Source of the DNA: Megalobrama amblycephala
Lineage: Eukaryota > Chordata > Actinopteri > Cypriniformes > Xenocyprididae
Direction: 5' to 3'
DNA length: 64,000 nt
Assembly (NCBI RefSeq): GCF_018812025.1
Contig: NC_063049.1
Span: 14,899,734-14,963,733 of the forward strand
Shown here: in pieces, positions 9,567-24,500 of the stretch
How the letters are laid out: each line of letters opens with the position of its first letter
Position numbering within the stretch: position 1 is the first letter of the stretch
Program-made: the position numbers and the translations under genes
The notes under the pieces: model-generated
The model's database searches: none
What the model was told of the DNA's origin: nothing
What the model saw: only the letters and a program-made list of their open reading frames with translations

Positions 9567-12500
9567 ATTAAAAAAACCTTTACAATTAAAAAAAAATAAT
9601 AATAATGAAGCAGCATTGTTTTAACCCTTTGATGCATAACATGGGTCAAAAATGACCCGGCTGAGTTTTTATCTTCTATATCTTTGCAAGAAATTAATTT
9701 CATCATTCAGTATTCCAGATATTCCTCAATTAACTTGTTTTTGATCATAACAAATCCTCATTTTAATTTTTTCTTTCTTACTTTTTTAATAAAAATCATT
9801 TTTGTATCACTACCCTTCTAATGCGCAACATGGGTCAAAAATGACCCGTATTAATTTCCTATGTAATTTTACCAACTTGACCAAAATGTATGTACTTCTT
9901 GATGGTAATAATATCACAACATTTATTTCCATCAAGAGGTGGAAGTTTGCCATGTTATGAAACTGTTCTAAGTTTTTTGGGCATTACAACAGAATAGCCT
10001 CTTTCATTTTAACCCTTTGATGCACAAGCTATGAAAACCCCTTCTAATGCATAACATGGGTCAAAAATGACCCGTATTCATTTCCTATATAATTTCAATA
10101 ACGGTTGAGTGTTTCTTTGCTGAATCTTTAAAAGAAATGTATTTTATTATTCATTTATTCCAGGTATTCCTTAAATATCTTGTTTTTGATTGACAAAAAT
10201 CATTATGTTCATTTTTTCTTTCTTACTTTATAAACAAACGCAGTTTTTGTTTGTCTACATCAATTTTACACACATGGGTCAAAAATGACCCGTATTCATT
10301 TCCTATGGTATTTCAGTCATGACTGAGTGTTTCTTCACTGAATCTTTGAAAGAAATGTGTTTTGTCATTTATTTATTCCAGGTATTCCTTAAATATCTTG
10401 TTTTTGATTTTCTACAAATAATTATGTTTATTTTTTCTTTCTTACTTTATAAACAAACACAGTTTCTACATCAATTTTACACACATGGGTCAAAAATGAC
10501 CCATATAGAAATCTTTAATATTTGCAAATTTTTGCAAGTAGGAACATATTTACTGCAGACAACTGTTCATCTGCCACACATTTCACATCTTAACAAGGCT
10601 ACTTTTGTATATTTGATGGATGTAAGTCTTATTATATTTAATATATTAGGCTATATATTTCATAATTTTTTTTTTTTTTTCACCCTTTATGTCTGTCAGC
10701 GTTCCTGAAAAGTAACAGTTTTGGACATATACAACATGGGTCTAAAGTGACCTGAATGAGTTATTACTTTCTATATCGCATATTACAATAAATTAATTTT
10801 ATCATTCATTATTCCATCTATTACTCAATAAACAAATCCTTATTTTAATTTTTCCTTTCTTTTTGAATGATTTTTTTTTGTGTGTGTGTGTCATTACCAT
10901 TCTAAAGGCCAAAGTATACTTCACTTTTGTATGCGTATGTTGTGAGGATCAGCATACAGATTTTTGTAACTTTTTATAATTTCCGCCGGATTTCTGTAAC
11001 TGTGTATGTGCAACCTGCACATACACATTTAAATTGCGTTTGTGCGCAAAGTAAACTTTCAGCTTTTTTTACAGTGATGTCATCATCCACCTTAGTTCTG
11101 TTGAGGACCACTAACACTCTAGATAAAGAAAATCAAAAGCACTGTTGATCGATTCACTTATTATATATTTTCACTGTTGGACAGAAACCTTGTTCAAAAC
11201 TGTTACATTTCAGGAACACTGATAGATGTAAAAAGTGACCAGTAGCATTGGTTTATGACAAAAAATACAAATTCTGAAATATAATATATAGCCTATTATA
11301 TGAAATATAATATGACTTTCATCCATCAAATATACAAAAGCAGCCATGTTGAGAGGTGAAATGTGTGGTGGATGAATAGTTGTCTGCAGTAAATATGTTC
11401 CTACTTGTGAAAATTTGCAAAGGTTTCTATATGGGTCATTTTTGACCCATGTGTGTAAAATTGATGTAGAAATACAAAAGCTGTGTTTGTTTATAAAAAA
11501 TAAAACAAAAATAAAAACAATGATTTGTTAAAATCAAAAACAAGATATTTAAGAAATACCTGGAATAAATAAATGATAAAATACATTTCTTTCAAAGATT
11601 CAGCAAATAAACACTCAGTCATGACTGAAATACCATAGGAAATGAATACGGGTCATTTTTGACCCATGTGTGTAAAATTGATGTAGACAAACAAAAACTG
11701 TGTTTGTTTATAAAGTAAGAAAGAAAAAATGAACATAATGATTTTTGTCAATCAAAAACAAGATAGTTAAGGAATACCTGGAATAAATAAATGATAAAAT
11801 AAATTTCTTTCAAAGATTCAGCAAATAAACACTCAGTCTTGACTGAAATACCATAGAAAATGAATACGGGTCATTTTTGACCCATGTGTGTAAAATTGAT
11901 GTAGACAAACAAAAACTGTGTTTGTTTATAAAGTAAGAAAGAAAAAATGAACATAATGATTTTTGTCAATCAAAAACAAGATATTTAAGGAATACCTGGA
12001 ATAAATGAATGATAAAATACATTTCTTTTAAAGATTCAGCAAAGAAACACTCAACCGTTATTGAAATTATATAGGAAATGAATACGGGTCATTTTTGACC
12101 CATGTTATGCATTAGAAGGGGTTTTCATAGCTTGTGCATCAAAGGGTTAAAATGAAAGAGGCTATTCTGTTGTAATGCCCAAAAAACTTAGAACAGTTTC
12201 ATAACATGGCAAACTTCCACCTCTTGATGGAAATAAATGTTGTGATATTATTACCATCAAGAAGTACATACATTTTGGTCAAGATCTTGAGTTGAGCACT
12301 CTATAAAGTCTAGTACATACCAAAAACTTTAAATAAATTTAAGGTCTGGACTCAGAGGTGCCAATTTATGTGTGAAAATGATTATTCATGCTCCCTCCCA
12401 ACCATTCTTTTACAATTTGAGCCTGATAAATATTGGCTTTGTCATCCTGGAATATGGCCATGATACATCCAAATAAACCATGATATGCCTTCCCACAGGT

Positions 12501-15500
12501 TGTTTAAAGCTGCAGTCCATAAGTTTTGCCTCTTTGTCGCCATCTCTGTTTGAAACCTACAATTGCAGTTATTTGTGGAATTATCATCTTTAGGTGGGTT
12601 GTGGATCGGTACGACTCCTCAGTGCGGATTAATCTAATGTTTGCTGTCAGTCACCACATCGATGTGGATACTGTACTTTGGAATCTCATCTTGGAAGACC
12701 AAAATAAGAATTTTCACCAGAAAATGTCATCTGAACAAGTAACATGTCTGCCTCTTTTGTTCTGACCAACTGAGAAAAAAAAAAACATTACAATAAATCG
12801 TGCTGCCAATGGTGATTAAATCTAACAATCGCTTAGCTCGGATCATGCCAAACCATGCAAATTATTATTACTGTTATACTTTTTTCTTAAATTGTGAATG
12901 TTAACAACATCAGCATTGCGTGACTATGTGTATTTAGTGTGTATTATTGTTACCTATAGATTTAAATGTCTGTAGCCATTCCGCAGTCCGAAGTCTTTTG
13001 CTTTTGACTACTGGTGAAATTTTTAGTTGTCACTGATGATTGTCATTTGGACCTTTCTGGATTACAATTACAAAATTATAAGTTTAATTATTCCAGCTGC
13101 TGTGATAAATGATCCGTCATCAGCAGTATACTCACAAGCCAAATAGCCTACTTGTTGGTACTCCTTCTTTCTGTTTACAGATGTGATGTAATGATGCAAA
13201 GATAAACAGTGGGATGTATGAATTTTGAGCAGAAACCCACCAGTATCGATTTTATTATAAAACTTTATTACAAGCCTACCGTTGTGAATTGGGCTAAGGC
13301 AAGGATATAGTTTTGAACGCTGGCTTGATTATGAATAATTTTTAACCAAAAAAAAGTTACAGACTGCAGCTTTAAGAAATTAAAAGTTACACACTCCATC
13401 AGTTAGGGTTAAAAGAACTTTTGCCAAACATATAACATGCTAGAAACCACACACCATTAATGATCTAGTCATAAACTCTTATGTATTTGCCTATTTAAAT
13501 CCAAACAACAGTTGGACCTATATTTAAATGACAATTTTAGGAGCAGTTCCCACAAAACACAAGTGCAGAGCAGTGGAATGAAAAAAACAAAAACAAAAAA
13601 ACACAAGGTCTAGAGATCTGTTGAACATCTTATAACTTGACACACCATTCTAAAAGCATGCTGCTCATACCTGAGATACTGCAAAAAATGCATGGACTAG
13701 CTTGAACAATCTAGTAAGCATTAGGTAAATAAACATCATGACCGCACAGAAACAAGCTGCTATGTATCAGTAATGTTCACTTCTCTGAGCAAAAGTCCAC
13801 AAAGTGAAGCTGCTCACATACTATTTTCATGAAGCTATTCTCAAGGTTGATAATTATTATACTTTCAAACCTGGACATCCGCTTGGAGAACAAGCAGCAA
13901 AATTAAAAGAATAGTTCACTTTCAAATGAAAATTAGCCAAAGCTTTACTCACTAAGAGTATATGACTTTCTTCTTTCTGATGAACACAATCAGAGATATA
14001 TTAATAAATATCCTGACGTATCTGCTTTAAATTGGCAGTGAGCAGGATCAAAGAGTATGAGCTGAAGAAAGTGCCTCTATCCACATCCATCCATCATAAA
14101 TGTACTTCACACAGATTCGGGGGGTTAATAAAGACCTTCTGAAGTGAATCAATGCATTTGTGTAAAAAAAATCCATATTTAACAAGTTATGAAGTAAAAT
14201 ATCTAGCTTCCGCCAGACCGCCTTCTGTATTCAACTTACGAAGAAAGTGTAAAACTCTTGCAGTTCAAAACGCTTGCGTTACATCCTACACCTTTTTTAT
14301 ACATATTTATCAATATATCTCTGATTGTGTTCATCAGAAAGAAGAAAGTCACGTACACCTATGGCTTGAGGGTCATTTTCATTTGAAAGTGAACTAATCC
14401 TTTAAAGACAATATTTGCTTTTGATTGTGACAAACTAATTTCAATGACACAGGCAGGGGAACTTAGAGCAGGAGAAAAACTGCCGTCAATTTGTCATAGA
14501 TAACTGGACAGACAGGATATTGACCTTTGCATGGTGGGATCTTAAACTTAAACAGGCTGGCCTGATGATGACACAAATGTATCTCTTTAAATGTATTGCA
14601 TTGTATGATTTTGACATAATATTTTGCAGAGCTGTTCTGGATTGTTCTCATTATTTTAGATTGCTATAAGAATACTCACCATCCTTACGCAGGACACACT
14701 TCCACAAACAGAAACAGAGGCACAGGACCAGAAGGAACGCAACTGTAGTCACAGAGATCAGGATAGTAAGTGCCGTGCCAACTGGTGAGAGAAGCAGAGA
14801 AAGCCACAGACTGGTTGCTGCTTTTTGCTACTTTAATTACTATTTGACTTGAGGAAAGGCTTCAGATTCAGAATATTTTATGACTGGATGTTTCTTCAAC
14901 TTCAGGCACTTTTATGTCACAGGGGTTTATTTTTATAAATGAACAAAAGTGTTATATGAAGGTCTTGGATTCATAAATCAAAATTTCACTCTCTCTGACA
15001 ATTATAATTGAACAGGTTGCTTTTTCTTCAATTCGACTACAATTTACGGTTATCATTTGACATTCTGGTGTCAGAATAATAATATTCACATCAAGTCAAA
15101 AAGCTACTGTGAAATTTTTTAAGTGGTTTCAGTGGATGGTCTTTTAAATAAGTTCCCTTTAGAGTGGAACTCGATGTTGCATTATGGCGTTGATGCTATA
15201 GGAATGCTTCCATGTGAGCCGGTGTCTGAAGCACGTGTCTAAACACAGCAATCTGATTGGCTGAATGTACTGACAGTGTGCCGTAGCGTAGCACATCACA
15301 GAGTCCATAAATCGATACCAGATAAGCTCATTGACAGCTTTTGTTGTGCTCATGTCTGTGAAGATCATACAGAATATACAAAGCGTGTGATGCCGTGACC
15401 CCGCTTTGTTCGTTTGGAAGCAGAGCACACTCAGCCAGTTCTCAAGGGGGCTGGCTGTTCAGTGAGTGTTTCAAAAAGGAAACTGTGCTCCCGTCTGGCT

Positions 15501-18500
15501 CTCTTCTCAAGGGATGAAAGTCAGACATCTGTGTCCCATGATTTGGGTCCCATATTTGTTGAGGAGGCGCAACAGATTTTGATCATCTGGATTGCAGTTT
15601 GAGTGAGCTGTGTCTGAAATGTGTATAGACTTATAGGTGATGCACTATCAGGAGTTTCAGTTTAAGCTCCGTTACTGTCGACTTTTCATCTTGATGGAAA
15701 AATCTCATGTTTGCAGAGGCAACGCATAGATTGGGACTTGCATCAGCAAACAAAATAAGGCCAGAGCAAACGCTGAGTTAAGTATATGCAGTCTGTTATC
15801 CACACCATGTTTCTTTTCTTGTTGAGTTATGGCTGCATTTATCTCTGAGGAATAATTTTAACCTTGGAGGTTCAGAGGAATATTTCAACTGGACCACGGA
15901 ACTTGCCTTCTGTGTCACCAAGGAGGCCTGTTTTTTTATTTGTTTTTTGTTTTTTTTAGCACTATGCACTATCAGGAGTTTTGGTTTAACCCTTCCATGT
16001 ATATGTTACGGACATCCCAGAGTGAGTTTTTTTTTTTTTAAGTTGACCATTATTTTAGAATGTTTCCCCTTATTGTTTCCATGGCGACGCGTCATGCTTG
16101 TCACGTGACACACCGCAGCCACAATAACACTGTATGACAGATGTATTTTTATTTATTTTTTTCCTCTTTTATTCAAAATATTCACAAACTTGGTTACCAT
16201 ATCATCAACTATCTGATATTCTGATTCTCAAATATGTGTAAGTGAGTGTGTTTTGTAAAACCTTTATAAATGATCTTTATCTTGATCTATAATGCGAGAT
16301 GGGCGCCACCATCTTAGTTTGTGCCGCAGTTCAGAGTGCTGTCAGTCAGATTTACAGCACCTGAATTCATCATTTTCTCCCAAAATACATGTAAGTAAAT
16401 GGCCGGTGAGCTGGGAGAAGAGTAGAGTAAACTTTATAATTACTTACACTATGTGAATCTGATATGAATAAAACACGTCAGCAAATTATATTTGAATGGA
16501 TTGTTATTGCTGCTTCCATAGACATCAGTGTGTATTTTACAAACACTTTGACCGGATAAGGCTTAAGCTAGTCCTAGACTAAAATGCATGTTTGAGCTGT
16601 TTTAACTGAAAGAAACTTGGACTGACATATCTTTAAATATGTCAGTGCCATTGTTTTGTCTCAAGATGCACACCAGTGATGTTTTTTTCCCCCCTAGAGT
16701 ATGTCCTAATTGAAGTAAGGTCTAATCCTGGCTTAGTCTAAGCCCTATCTGTGAAACCGTGTATTTAAATGTCTGAAACCTAAAACAAACATTATGTGAT
16801 TAAAAACACTGCATAGTTGTGATAAATGACAAGTGCTGAGTGTGTCCAAAAAAAATAAGGCTGGAGCAAACGATGAGATAAGTATCATCCACACCATTTT
16901 TCTTGTCTGGTTGATTTATGGCTATATTTATCTCTGAGGACGTGTTTTAACCTTGGAGGTTTAGAGGAATATTTCAACTGGGCCACAGAACTTGTCACCA
17001 AGCAGATGGACTGTTCTTTTTTCCCACTCAATACTGATATGTTTGCCATGGAGAGGCTTCTGTGGTGTAAAAAATAAAAACCCTCAAAGGGTTATTTGGA
17101 AGAGCCTTAATGCCAGTGGCTCAGGGCATTGAGGGCTCGCACCCTCAAGGGGGAAATCTAACTAGTTACGCAGGCCATTGTGTTCAGTTAATTCCCTACC
17201 GGTGAGCTGTTTTAGGGCACTTAACGGACAATTTCCTTCTGTTGAGAACACTGGAATGGGTATCTCTACTTATCCCTCCACCACTAGTGATTTGGTGACT
17301 TTGTCACTTCTACCCAATGTCTTTCAGTGGGTCCTGAGAATTATAAGAAAAAGGATTCAGTTCCAGCATTTAATAAAAAATATAATTTTAATAATATAAT
17401 TTGAATATAATATTCTCCTTCCACTAGGAAGTTATATGCCCTGAAATGGCAACTGTATGTATCTTGGTGTGAGCAACATGATATGGATCCAGTTAACTAC
17501 CCTGTCCGTCCATTACTGGAGTTCATTCAAGAGCGTCTCACAACAGCGATGGCTTTGACTACCTTCAAGGTGTATGTGGCCCTCATTTCTGCTAGCCACA
17601 CACCTCTAGAGGGTTCATCTCTGGGGATGCACCCCTTACTGTCTCAGTTCTTACAAGGTGCCAGATGGTTGCGAACTATCTGCCAGTCACTAGTTCCCTC
17701 CTGGGACCTAACATTGGTCCTGGGAGCCTTAACAGAGGCCCCATTTGAGCCCTTGGAATCTGTCCCAGACAAAATGCTTAATCTCAAAGTAGCCTTATTG
17801 CTAGCTTTGATATCACTCAAGAAAGTAGAAGACATTCAGGCCCTTTCAGTAGCCTCCTCCTACTTAGACTACTGCTCCCCAGACTGGACTATATTTCAAA
17901 GTTCTTGCTGGTCAGCCAGTTATCTTGCAGGATTTCTTCTCTCCGCCTCATGAGACACAAGAGCAAGGAAAGCCTGCAACTTTATGTCTGCTTTGAGGAT
18001 CTATGTCCACTCTTCAGGCCAGTGACATACATACCATGCCCTGGTTATGCCTGTGCTTGTTCTTAAGACAAAATTAATGTGTCAACATGCATTTCTGGCA
18101 TCTATTTATGAACTCTGTGACGCACTACTAAAGCTTTATTCTCCACTGTAAATTCTGAAACCACTGACACACTTCCTGCACACCTGTACTGCACCGCTCA
18201 ATGTGATAAATGTATGTCTTTTTTCAATGATAAAATAACCGCCATCCACCAACAGTTGGCCTCTTTGGCTACTGCTCACTGTAGTTCACCAAACAGTGAC
18301 TCAATTGATTTTCCTCTTACTCTTCTTTCTTCTTTTGACTTGCAATCTGAACAAGACCATTTTCATCTCATTCACAAATCTAATTCTTCCACATGTTTAC
18401 TTGATCCTATACCAACTCATTTGGTAAAGGCCTGTTTTCCTTCTCTTTCTTCTCTTATAGCTTTTATTATTCACACTTCTCTTAGCTCTGGCATTGTTCC

Positions 18501-21500
18501 ATTATCTTTTAAAATAGCTGCTATTACCCCCATTCTTAAGAAACCTGGCACAGACCCTAACAATTTGGATAATTTCCGTCCCATCTCAAATCTTCCTTTT
18601 ATTTCCAAAGTTCTTGAAAAAGCAGTGGCAGCACAGGTCACCTTAGTAATAATAAGTTATATGAGTGTTTTCAGTCAGGGTTTCACCCTAAGCATAGTAC
18701 GGAGACTGCATTATTGTGAGTGACTAATGATCTGTTAATGGCTGCTGATGGCGGATCCTTATCCATTCTTGTTTTGCTTGATTTGAGTGCAGCTTTTGAC
18801 ACCATTTCACACAATATTCTCTTGCAGCGTTTGTCCGCCATTGGTATCCTCATGCCTGGTTCACTTCATACCTTTCAAACCATATACAATTTGTACAACT
18901 AAAAAAATTACAATCTCAACCTTCTTCTGTTAGCTGTGGTGTCCCCCAAGGTTCTGTCCTAGGTCCCCTATTGTTCCTAATTTACCCTCTCCTACTTGAT
19001 AATATTTTCTCCAAATATGGTATTAAATTCCACTGTTACGCTGATGATACACAGCTTTATGTATCCACAAACCCTGATTCCACTTTTCCACCTGCCTGTC
19101 TTACCAACTGCCTTCACGAAATTAAAGTTTGGTTTTCTGCCAACTTTCTCAAACTAAATGGCAGTAAGACTGTACTCCTTATTGGCACTAAATGTATTCT
19201 CTCTAGGTCTGGCAGTTTTTCTTTATCTATTGATGGTTGTTCCGTTTTCTTTCGCTTGTCTTTTGCTTTGTGTGGGTTTACCACACAAATCTCTTCATAA
19301 ACTTAAACTAATTCAGAATTCTGCTTCTCGTATCATAACCCGGACTCCATATATATAACATATTACCCCATCACTTTAGCAGCTGGATTGGCTTCCTATC
19401 AAATTCCGGATTTAATTTAAAATTCTTCTCCTCATTTTCAAATCTCTTCATAACCTCTCTCCACCTTACCTTTCAGATCTTTTACAGCCTTAAGGCCTGT
19501 TCACACCGGGATGAATATTGTGCGATTTTCGCCGACGTTTAACACCTAGTGACTAAACAACGGGCGCCAATGTGAGTGTGCACACCGATGCAAAAAATGC
19601 AAGGCGTTAAAGCGTCATTTAAAAAAAACAAAACGCCTCGGGTTTGTTTTTTTGGTTTGATGTGCCGCGTTAAAAACTGGCCGTCCAATGAGATTGGTGC
19701 TTTTGTTCACGTGCCTGGAGCTGCTGAAGTTACAGTAAAACACGACTTGGTGGCGCTCAAGCACAAAACAGTCTTGCTGAGTACACACGATGATGAAGAG
19801 AAATTAAGTAGATGAGGAAGACCCCTACAAACTATCCCTGCGTCTCAAACAGCTCCCTAGCTCCCTAGGTCGTGTATCAGTATACCATTTAAATGAATGT
19901 GGCCGACTCCCTGATCAGTGCCCTGGCTAGTGAACTAGGGAGCTGATTGAGACGCACGCTATGGGTGCTCTGCCAGTTCTTGGCCATACCAATAGATATG
20001 TATTATTTCTGTATTTTTGCTGTTTTTTTTCTTTTACATTCAAGAAATATAGTTGAGAATGTCTATTTCATAAATGTTTATTTGCACTACTGTTTCTGAC
20101 TACCATCTCTCATATATGCCATTTAATATCTGCATTTTTATCTTCTTTAACTTTACTAATATCATATGTTTATTTGCACTACTGTTTCTGACTACCATCT
20201 CTCATATATATGCCATTTAATATCTGCATTTTTATCTTCTTTAACTTTATTAATATCATAAATATGTTTATTTGCACTACCGTTAAGCACAAGCGCCACA
20301 TACTGTCAGGGAGTGAATTTGCACGTTCACTCTGCGCATCGCCAGTGAAAATCGCTTGGGTGTGAACACAAAAAAGGTCTCGAAAAACGCTGGCGATAAA
20401 CGCGTGCGATATTCGTCCTGGTGTGTACAGGCCTTTACATTCCTTTTCGAACTCTCCGCTCTCCTTCATACACCTTCTGCTCATCTAACCACCATGCGCC
20501 ATAGGGCCTTTAGCTTTTCTCCTCGCCTTTGGAATTCTCTCCCAGCCAACATCCGTGATTCAGACTCGTTATCTCAATTTAAATTTAAACTTAAGACTCA
20601 TTTATTCAGAATAGCTTATCCTTCATGATTACTGTGTGCACTCAAGTCTTAGTCTTAGCACTTTTGTTTTTTGTTATTCTTATAGCTGTCATGTTTTGTA
20701 ATTGCTGCCTTTTACTTATATTTATTGGCATTTACTGTTATTTATTATTTTAATACTGTTCTCGTTGCTATTTCTTCTTGTTGTATAGTGACCTTGAGTG
20801 ATTTGAAAGGTGCCTAAAATGAAATGTATTATTATTATTTTTACAACACTAACGCCATGAAGCAGTGTCTTGTCCCTCTCTCAGGGAACTGGGTTACATA
20901 CATAACCTGAAACATTTATAGTTCTGAAAGCAACAGTAGGTTTTCATAATACAATGAACCCATTTACCTCAAACAATCAAGAAAAAAAAAAAAAGAATTA
21001 TCTTATACAGTATAAACCATTATAAGCAAAGTGCATAATAAAATAGTTCAAACTCACTTTTAGTGTTCATGGAAACAGCAATGGCAGTCTCCAGTCCTTT
21101 ATGATGAACGAGACATTTGACAGAGACATCCTTCAGGAGTCCAGCCTGGATGGTCAATGTACTGATGACCAGAGTCGTCCCGTCACTCTGCTGGATAGTG
21201 GTGGTCACAGGTGAACCAATGGTCCGGTCATTCCCCTCGACATTCCATACTATTTCAGCCTGTGGCCGGGCGACGGCAGTACAGTTAGCCTCAATCACTC
21301 CGGGAGATGCGGTCTTGTAACTTACTTGAGGTTTGGGCAGGACTGTAAATACATATGATACAGGATATAGGTTTTGTGTCTTACTCCCAGAGAGTTTAGT
21401 CTAGGGGTGTGAAACATTTTAAACATTGTATTTAGTCAAAATTCATAGCTACATGTGAATGACCATCAGTGGAGATAGATGACATGGACCTGCAGATTGA

Positions 21501-24500
21501 GCAGTTACAGCATCCAGGGTCATAATAACCACCAATGACATTAGAAATAGCCAAACTGTCCCCACAACATTTGATATCCCAGATGCTACTCCGTTTGTTG
21601 TTAGGATGACAAATGATTTAAAATTTAAATTTTAAGCTGGTTTGCCTCAGCAATCTAACTGTACTCATCAATATAAAAATGTTTGAGATGGCCAATCAAA
21701 TCAAAGAAGGCGGGATTTACCGTTCACAGGTACAGAACATGAATTCCAGATGCTTCAGTTTTTAACAATGAAAGAGTGCAAGGTAAGATTTAAGTAGATT
21801 TAAGATTTTTTTTTTTTTCCAAATATGAATGGAGTGTAACAGACAGTTTAGAGAATTAAAAACAACCAGAATACAAAACATATTCTTAAAGCTCCTCCTA
21901 GTGGTCATCATATAAAACATAAAGGAAAATAACTTGACAGCTTTAACTAAATACACTACTAAATATTTGATTTTTAGACTCTGAACTGAGTGAAAAACAA
22001 ATCCAGCTCAGTGTATGCAGCTCACTGTTTTGAATGATATATGTAAATTATAACTAAATGTGTCGAGATAAACATTTTGCCGTTCATCGTTTTCGACAAT
22101 ATACGTATAGGCATATGAATAAGAGTATTTTGTGCACGGCATCTACCAGTAGGGGCCAATGGAGCCATGCTAAAAAGCCAAGACTTGACCCCTTGATCCC
22201 AACACATAATCATGCATTGACTCTACTCAATGATAACCATTTGTGTTGGCTTGAGCAATAGTTGGCTTTGTACATAAACAGATCTGCATGCCATCTCTGA
22301 GTGTTTACAGCCCACATAGTTTCGCCAGCATTTCAAAGCTACAGAGATGCCCATTCAAACCACATCACTGGCCCAAAAAGAGGTATATGCGTGTCACTCC
22401 AACAGAGGATAAGCAATTCACATTCTTACAAAACCATGACCCCAGAACAATTCAAGATCGGTATGAATAAGAGATGAGTGAATGTAATTAAATGAAAAGT
22501 TGATCTACTGTCATCATTTACTCAGCCTCCTAATTCTGAACCAGTATGACTTTCTTTCTTCTATGGAACACAAAGGATAGTTTGAAGTCTTGTAGTTTTG
22601 GACCAACTGATCGAACAAAACCATTAATCAAAATATCTGTTCCACCAAAGAAATAAAGTCATACAGGTCTGGAACAACACAAGGGTAAGTAAATAATGTC
22701 AGAATTTTCCTTTGAGGGTAAACAATGTATATAAGTAATAATTGGTGGTTCCATATTCTAGTTTGAACAAATGCAATAGTACAGAGCAAAAGCAATAAGT
22801 GAACATAAATCTGAGAGAGACAGGGCAGGAGAACAAGAGCAGCACATAGAGAAAAGCACTGTGTTAGTGGAACAGTGACACAGTCATTCACTTTGGCCAC
22901 AGTCTGAATAAATCATAGATCTCACAGTCTCACCCTTCTACAATCAGTTTCTTTCATATCTCTCTCTCTCTGACTGTTGTCCTCATTTTCTTCAGTTCTG
23001 TGTGTTTAGCCTTGTCCTGCCCTCTACCACTCTGTGCTACAGCGCTACCAGCTGCATACACTGAGCTGGATTTGTGTTTCATTCCGTTCAGAGTCCAAAA
23101 ATCAAATATTTAGTAGTGTATTTAGTTAAAGCTGTCAAGTTATTTTCCTTTATGTTTTATATGATGACCTCTAGGAGGAGCTCTAAGAATAGGTTTTGTA
23201 TTCTGGTTGTTTTTACTTCTCAAAACTGACTGTTACATTCCATTCACATTTGGATCTGTGAACAATAAACCCTGCCTTGCTTGATATGATTGGCCATCTC
23301 AGTCGTTTTGACACTGACGAGCGCTGTTAGCTCACTGAGACAGACCAGCCTAAAAATTAAACTTTTAAAACTCATTGTCATCCTAACAACACTCAGAGGA
23401 GTCAAATATTGGCATTACCCAACTAATGAATATTTCACTGTAACAGTGGACTAAAACCCTGAGGAACTTACCAAAAATAGTAAGGCAACTTGTGGCACTC
23501 TTAATGCCATCTGGGTACGTGTGGAACTCACAGGTGTAGCAGGCCTCATCTTCAGCTCGGACCGGCCATAAAGTGAGCTCTGTGTCAGACAGCGAAGGGT
23601 TCAAGCTCGCACGGTCTACAAAATCTTCTTCAATTACAGGGTCACTTTGCTTTGCAAAAAATGCAATGTCACGGGATTCTGCTTTATTCACAATCTTCTT
23701 CCACAACACCTGCTTGACTTTCTCTGGCAGGGCATACCGACAGGCAAGAGAGGCTTGTTTACCACCCACTGCAGTCTTATTGCCCTCTGAGATCACTGTT
23801 GCTGTAAAGCAATCAAAATAAGTTACTAACAATGGCATGATAAAATAAACACTGCATTTTAAACTATATAAATGCATTCTGTTGTACACATGCTATATAT
23901 ACTACTACCGTGTCCCTAGACAAAATATTAAGAATTAAACAATTAAGGTATTTAGGCTTTGGAAGTCAGAGATCTCAGTGAGACCCAGTAGAGATGAATA
24001 TTCAGGTCAATAGATATAGCTATTAAGAAAAGAATCCAGAATGCAACCCCACATGATCAATGAAATATTAGAGTGAGGGAAGGACAGTAATCACCACATC
24101 CTCCCTAGAAATGATTGGCAGAATAGCCAATCCTGATAATTCCTTCCTGATAATGTTTAGGGTTCATCTTTTGCCTAAAATGCTATGAATAGCAGCTCTG
24201 CTAGTTCTTTTCCTTTTGCTTCCCTGTTTTGTGCAAACTTGTTTAAGCTCCAGTTTGAAACCAGCCTTTGCAACAAATTCATGTGATACCGACAACTGTG
24301 AAGACTTCCAATGACACCAACTTTGGATCAACATACAAATTTTCCAACTATACTATCAAACTATCAAATATTATCCTTTTGTTGCATTATTATCCTCTAT
24401 TTTATAATATATTCAGTATTGTATTTATTACTACTATGTTGCCTAACATTCTGCTTAACTCAATACATGATGTTATCTAACCCACATAATATGTATTGTA

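Larger units (their letters stand above)
18130..20841 (+). mobile_element. L2-like non-LTR retrotransposon, 5'-truncated
   Basis: Contains reverse-transcriptase motifs (see the pseudogene at 18214) and ends in GATTTGAAAGGTGCCTAAAA followed by (ATT)n at about 20827-20841, the tail style of L2 LINEs. It is interrupted at 19493-20434 by a PIF-like MITE. Confidence 0.8.
15152..20908 (+). mobile_element. DIRS-like element with later insertions
   Basis: The left end has GTTCCCTTTAGAGTGGAACT and downstream GGTGTCTGAAGCACGTGTC, as in the DIRS-like fragment at 46270. The right end has TCTCTCAGGGAACTGGGTTA near 20879. A tyrosine-recombinase fragment lies at 17483-17953. An L2-like LINE (about 18130-20841) and a PIF-like MITE inside it interrupt the right part; a common repeat at 16550-16758 lies in the left part. 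Boundaries are approximate. Confidence 0.55.

Noticed and set aside
9643..12101. Regularly spaced GGGTCAAAAATGACCC, looking like a CRISPR array
   Set aside because: Spacers are 190-220 bp and related to each other, the genome is a vertebrate, and both flanks have TTAACCCTTTG transposon ends.
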